A stretch of DNA of 10,971 nt from Hydnum rufescens UP504 (taxonomy: Eukaryota; Basidiomycota; Agaricomycetes; Cantharellales; Hydnaceae). The stretch is from the NCBI GenBank assembly GCA_014904985.1, contig MU129393.1, positions 1-10,971 of the forward strand, read 5' to 3'. How positions within the stretch are numbered: the first letter of the stretch is position 1; each line of letters begins with the position of its first letter. Of this stretch, positions 9,005 to 10,971 are shown in pieces. A model generated the notes under the pieces. It had not been told where the DNA came from. It ran no database searches and worked only from the letters and a program-made list of their open reading frames with translations. The position numbers were made by a program, and so were the translations under genes.

Positions 9005-9047
9005 CTAGTTAGATATTATGAGCCTTGCATTTATATAGTCTAACTAG
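9005..9047. repeat. AT-rich inverted repeat
   Basis: CTAGTTAGA at 9005-9013 is the exact reverse complement of TCTAACTAG at 9039-9047, with a 25-base loop. It lies 13 bp before the GC-rich inverted repeat. Confidence 0.6.
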
Positions 9048-9059
9048 AGGTTTTGATAG

Positions 9060-9123
9060 CAGGGGCCCCTGGGGCCGGCTAACCTGATTTCCGTGATTCA
9101 GGCAGGGGCCCCAGGGGCCCCTG
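9060..9123. repeat. GC-rich perfect 17-bp inverted repeat
   Basis: CAGGGGCCCCTGGGGCC at 9060-9076 pairs exactly with GGCCCCAGGGGCCCCTG at 9107-9123 around a 30-base loop. Each arm contains the smaller palindrome CAGGGGCCCCTG. The perfect arms in otherwise decayed DNA suggest recent origin or gene conversion. Confidence 0.85.
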
Positions 9124-9296
9124 TGTGGGACTTCACACATCAAACCAAGCTCCAACTTATAGATCTCAACCAGGGCTCTCTCCCACACCACTGTAGTATT
9201 ATTCTTACATACCCCTCTGGGGTGGTGTGTTTTGTTTATAATGATTTGTTTATTATTATTATTATTACTATACATATCCTCCCCCTTATCATGCAC

Positions 9297-9318
9297 CTGA
9301 CTCCCAATTGGGAATCAG
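9297..9318. repeat. Near-perfect 22-bp palindrome
   Basis: CTGACTCCCAATTGGGAATCAG is self-complementary except at one pair. It lies 44 bp before the first intron-like unit of the array. Confidence 0.6.
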
Positions 9319-9361
9319 ACTGTTGCCCAGCCCATCTCTGGTGTGATTTTCTGGAGGGGAC

Positions 9362-9470
9362 CTAGAACAACAAATAATAATACATTAGTAAAAAACAAAA
9401 CAAGGGGGGCCAAAAGAGCAGCAGAAGCTGCTCTTTTGGCCCCTTGTACATCCTGTAATTAAAAACTTAC
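9362..9470 (-). other. Intron-like unit A with hairpin
   Basis: Minus strand: CCTG|GTAAGT donor at 9470, branch point TACTAAT (9390-9384), acceptor TTCTAG|G ending at 9362; 109 bp. Its hairpin is a perfect 17-bp stem, GGGGCCAAAAGAGCAGC (9406-9422) with 9427-9443, loop AGAA. This unit lacks the CCACACACC palindrome before its donor. Confidence 0.6.
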
Positions 9471-9595
9471 CAGGTGCTTTGCCCGGGGTCGCATCAGTTG
9501 TGGGTGTTTGAGGGCTGGGCCCTCAGGTGCAGTTGTCAGGGGCCATGCCTCTGTATTTCATGCAGGGGCTTTTCACACAGGGAGGGAGAAGGCAC

Positions 9596-9700
9596 CTAGA
9601 TCGGTAAATAATATGTTAATAAAAAAAAAGAGGCAGCGCCAAAAGAGCAGCAGAAGCTGCTCTTTTGGTGCTGTTGTACGTCCTGTAATTGATAACTTAC
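9596..9700 (-). other. Intron-like unit B with hairpin
   Basis: Minus strand: CCTG|GTAAGT donor at 9700, branch point TATTAAC, acceptor ATCTAG|G ending at 9596; 105 bp. Hairpin 9639-9651 / 9656-9668, 13-bp perfect core, loop AGAA. The stem extends outward with one G-T pair. The bases after the donor (CAATTACAGG, ACGTACAAC) closely match unit A. Confidence 0.6.
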
Positions 9701-9707
9701 CAGGTAT

Positions 9708-9739
9708 TACCACACACCTGCTGCAGCAGGTGTGTGGTA
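9708..9739. repeat. Perfect 32-bp palindrome (unit B)
   Basis: TACCACACACCTGCTG at 9708-9723 is followed directly by its reverse complement, with no loop. It lies 8 bp from the unit B donor. Confidence 0.85.
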
Positions 9740-9841
9740 CCATATTTAGTTCGGTGTCATGCAGATCCGGGGTCCGGGTGGCTATGCATGTTCGTATTCA
9801 TCTCAAACCTCATTGGGTGGGGTATCGCACAGTGGAGGTAC

Positions 9842-9954
9842 CTAGATAATAAGACGTTAGTAAAGAAAAAAAAAACCGAAGACAACACCAAAAGAGCAGC
9901 TGGCACTGCTCTTTTGGCGTCATCATACCATACACGCTGTAATAAAAAACATTT
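9842..9954 (-). other. Intron-like unit C, donor apparently lost
   Basis: Minus strand: branch point TACTAAC (9862-9856) and acceptor ATCTAG|G ending at 9842 are intact, but the donor position reads TTAG|AAATGT instead of GTATGT. Hairpin 9888-9899 / 9906-9917, 12-bp core, loop CTGGCA. It aligns with unit F, which has GTATGT at the same place. Confidence 0.5.
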
Positions 9955-9963
9955 CTAATATTG

Positions 9964-9989
9964 CCACACACCCGCTTTGGCGGGTGTGG
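9964..9989. repeat. CCACACACC palindrome (unit C)
   Basis: CCACACACCCGC then TTTG then GCGGGTGTGG. The right arm lacks two bases (GT). The loop core CCCGCTTTGGCGGG is the reverse complement of the one in unit F. Confidence 0.75.
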
Positions 9990-10092
9990 CGTCGTATTGC
10001 GGATAGTTGAGTGTTGAGGTCTTGCATGGCTGTGCGCACTCCGGTATTTCGCCCGGGTGCATTCTTCACATGGGGGTTTCGTGGGAGAAGGC

Positions 10093-10193
10093 CTGGAATA
10101 ATCAGTATGTTGGTTTTTTTTAAAATAACAGAAGCAATGCCAAAAGAGCAGCTGATGCTGCTCTTTTGGTGTTGTAGTACATGTAAAACTCAC
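10093..10193 (-). other. Intron-like unit D with hairpin
   Basis: Minus strand: CTAG|GTGAGT donor at 10193, acceptor TTCCAG|G ending at 10093; 101 bp. The branch point is weaker (CCAAC or TACTGAT close to the acceptor). Hairpin 10140-10152 / 10157-10169, 13-bp perfect core, loop TGAT. Confidence 0.55.
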
Positions 10194-10202
10194 CTAGTAA
10201 TA

Positions 10203-10230
10203 CCACACACGCACTGCAGCAGGTGTGTGG
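10203..10230. repeat. CCACACACC palindrome (unit D)
   Basis: CCACACACGCACTG (left) against CAGCAGGTGTGTGG (right); three mismatched pairs in the middle. It is otherwise like unit B, including the central CTGCAG. Confidence 0.65.
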
Positions 10231-10366
10231 TGTCATATTTGACTTGCCGTGGCGGTCATTGTGGGTGTTCAGGGGCTGGGCTTTTGAGTGGCTGCGTACG
10301 TCAGTGTTGTGCCTTGGGCTTTGTCTGTGCTGGCTTCAGGTGAGGTTTCGCAGAGGGAAAAGGAGC

Positions 10367-10474
10367 CTAGAATAGTGAATACATTAGTAAAAGGAAAAAA
10401 AAAAAAAACACAAGCAGTGCCAAAAGAGCAGTTGGTGCTGCTCTTTTGGCGCTGTACTGTACTCGAAAACTCAC
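10367..10474 (-). other. Intron-like unit E with hairpin
   Basis: Minus strand: TTGG|GTGAGT donor at 10474, T-tract, branch point TACTAAT (10389-10383), acceptor TTCTAG|G ending at 10367; 108 bp. Hairpin 10420-10431 / 10438-10449, 12-bp core, loop TTGGTG. Confidence 0.6.
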
Positions 10475-10483
10475 CCAATATTG

Positions 10484-10511
10484 CCACACACCCGCCAAAG
10501 TGGGTGCGTGG
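10484..10511. repeat. CCACACACC palindrome (unit E)
   Basis: CCACACACCCGCCAAAGTGG followed by GTGCGTGG; two mismatched pairs relative to the perfect form in unit F. Confidence 0.7.
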
Positions 10512-10600
10512 TTTGTTTGGGGCCCCCACAGCCTTGTGCTGTGCGTTCCCGTTACTGGGTTTCATCCAGGGGGTGTTCTTGGCGTGTCGTGTTTTGGCCT

Positions 10601-10722
10601 CTGGTTTGGTGGGTGTGGTTTAAAATAAAAGATATGTTAGTATCAATGATTCAAAGCAGTGCAAAAAGAGCAGCTTTTGCTGCTCTTTTTGTGCCACTGT
10701 ATTTACAGTAATAAAAACATAC
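10601..10722 (-). other. Intron-like unit F with hairpin
   Basis: Minus strand: TAAG|GTATGT donor at 10722, branch point TACTAAC (10642-10636), acceptor AACCAG ending at 10601; 122 bp, with a longer branch-to-acceptor gap than the others. Hairpin 10662-10674 / 10679-10691, 13 bp, loop TTTT. It has a base pair changed on both arms relative to the other units (CAAAAAG / CTTTTTG). Confidence 0.6.
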
Positions 10723-10730
10723 CTTATATT

Positions 10731-10760
10731 ACCACACACCCGCCAAAGCGGGTGTGTGGT
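10731..10760. repeat. CCACACACC palindrome (unit F)
   Basis: ACCACACACCCGC (10731-10743) pairs perfectly with GCGGGTGTGTGGT (10748-10760), loop CAAA. It lies 8 bp from the unit F donor. Confidence 0.85.
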
Positions 10761-10971
10761 TTATGTGGTTATTCATTTGGTGGGTCTTCACTTGGCAGGT
10801 CTCGTTTGGCAGGTTGTGTTCGGTGGGCCTTCATTCAGCGGTTGGTTGTTTGGTGGTGGGAAGGGGTGTACATTAATGTGCATGCTTCATTTTTGGTGGT
10901 TTCGAGGTATACAGCCGATGTCCAGAATATAAATCGAAGTATTGAAAATAATGTTAGTAATCTCTCTTTTT

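Larger units (their letters stand above)
8495..9361. other. Non-coding stretch with foldback sequences
   Basis: No supported gene. The first 150 bases may be decayed hAT sequence: short open pieces without recognisable motifs. From 9005 on there are three separate inverted repeats (listed individually) and an ATT microsatellite at about 9251-9266. The only long frame, 9009-9296 (-), runs across these repeats and is not credible as a gene. Confidence 0.55.
9362..10971 (-). repeat. Tandem array of hairpin units that read as serial introns on the minus strand
   Basis: At least six diverged units occur, with acceptor-side landmarks at 9362, 9596, 9842, 10093, 10367 and 10601 (spacing 234, 246, 251, 274, 234 bp), and a partial seventh begins with TACTAAC at 10953-10959. 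Each full unit has one hairpin with GAGCAG/CTGCTC arms inside the intron-like part; five have a CCACACACC palindrome just before the donor on the minus strand. On that strand the order is palindrome, donor, hairpin, T-tract, branch point, acceptor. The segments between introns are 125-173 bp; in the two I checked fully (9471-9595, 9701-9841) all three minus-strand frames contain stops. The function is unknown. Confidence 0.8.

Noticed and set aside
9009..9296. 95-codon frame on -
   Set aside because: It runs through two inverted repeats and a microsatellite, with no domain.
9362..9443. Helitron 3' end (hairpin followed by CTAG on the minus strand)
   Set aside because: CTAG lies about 40-60 bases after the hairpin instead of about 10, recurs in tandem, and is better explained as a splice acceptor after TACTAAY.
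9810..10565. Several 89-127-codon frames on both strands in the hairpin array
   Set aside because: They read through the repeated hairpins and across the splice-like signals; their similar peptides simply reflect the repeat.
9406..10691. Hairpins followed or preceded by A/T runs as bacterial Rho-independent terminators
   Set aside because: The rest of the window is clearly fungal (spliceosomal introns, Harbinger and hAT genes), and the hairpins lie inside intron-like units in tandem. The A-runs fit a T-tract before a branch point on the minus strand.
9362..10760. CRISPR array, because of regular palindromic repeats
   Set aside because: The period is about 250 bp, units are diverged along their whole length, there are no unique short spacers and no cas genes, and the genome is eukaryotic.

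Overview
The window looks like transposon-rich, gene-poor DNA from a filamentous fungus, most likely a basidiomycete. The evidence is the set of very short introns (37-61 bp, GTRNGT...YAG) in recognisable transposase genes, and the kinds of element present (a two-gene PIF/Harbinger element and a hAT with GCCGAGC-rich subterminal repeats). I see no bacterial gene organisation and no intact host gene. The species cannot be named from the sequence.

Left third (1-3590): decayed non-coding DNA. It holds a two-copy degenerate tandem repeat (about 90-350), a further diverged copy of the same family near 3047-3161, and a short reading frame with a Walker A-like motif (681-959) that may be a helicase relic. 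No gene here is convincing.

Middle (3591-8494): nested transposons. The outer one is a degraded hAT element: subterminal repeats at 3609-3730, and transposase remains on the + strand at 7424-8494 with a BED-like finger, then the region leading to the first catalytic Asp, then decay. Its 3' end is not seen. Into its 5' leader a complete 3409-bp PIF/Harbinger element (3852-7260) has inserted, with 61-bp terminal inverted repeats. It carries two convergent genes: a DDE transposase on + (4046-5567, three exons, broken by one stop and one frameshift) and a Myb/SANT-like accessory protein on - (5589-6998, about four exons, with one unresolved junction). In such elements the accessory protein helps bring the transposase to the DNA ends. 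Here both ends carry six GAAT motifs spaced 11-12 bp apart at nearly mirror-identical offsets, which are good candidates for its binding sites.

Right part (8495-10971): no coding region. A run of foldbacks (9005-9047, 9060-9123, 9297-9318) leads into a tandem array of diverged units of about 234-274 bp (9362 to the window end). Every unit has a CCAAAAGAGCAGC / GCTGCTCTTTTGG hairpin, and five also have a CCACACACC-type palindrome. Read on the minus strand, each CCAAAAG hairpin lies inside what looks like a spliceosomal intron: G|GTRAGT or G|GTATGT donor, hairpin, T-tract, TACTAAY branch point, CTAG or CCAG acceptor, about 101-122 bp long. The segments between have no open frame. This serial array of hairpin-bearing introns in a tandem, apparently non-coding repeat is the most unusual thing in the window. 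It could be a non-coding transcript with repeated exons, an introner-like family, or a structured small-RNA source.
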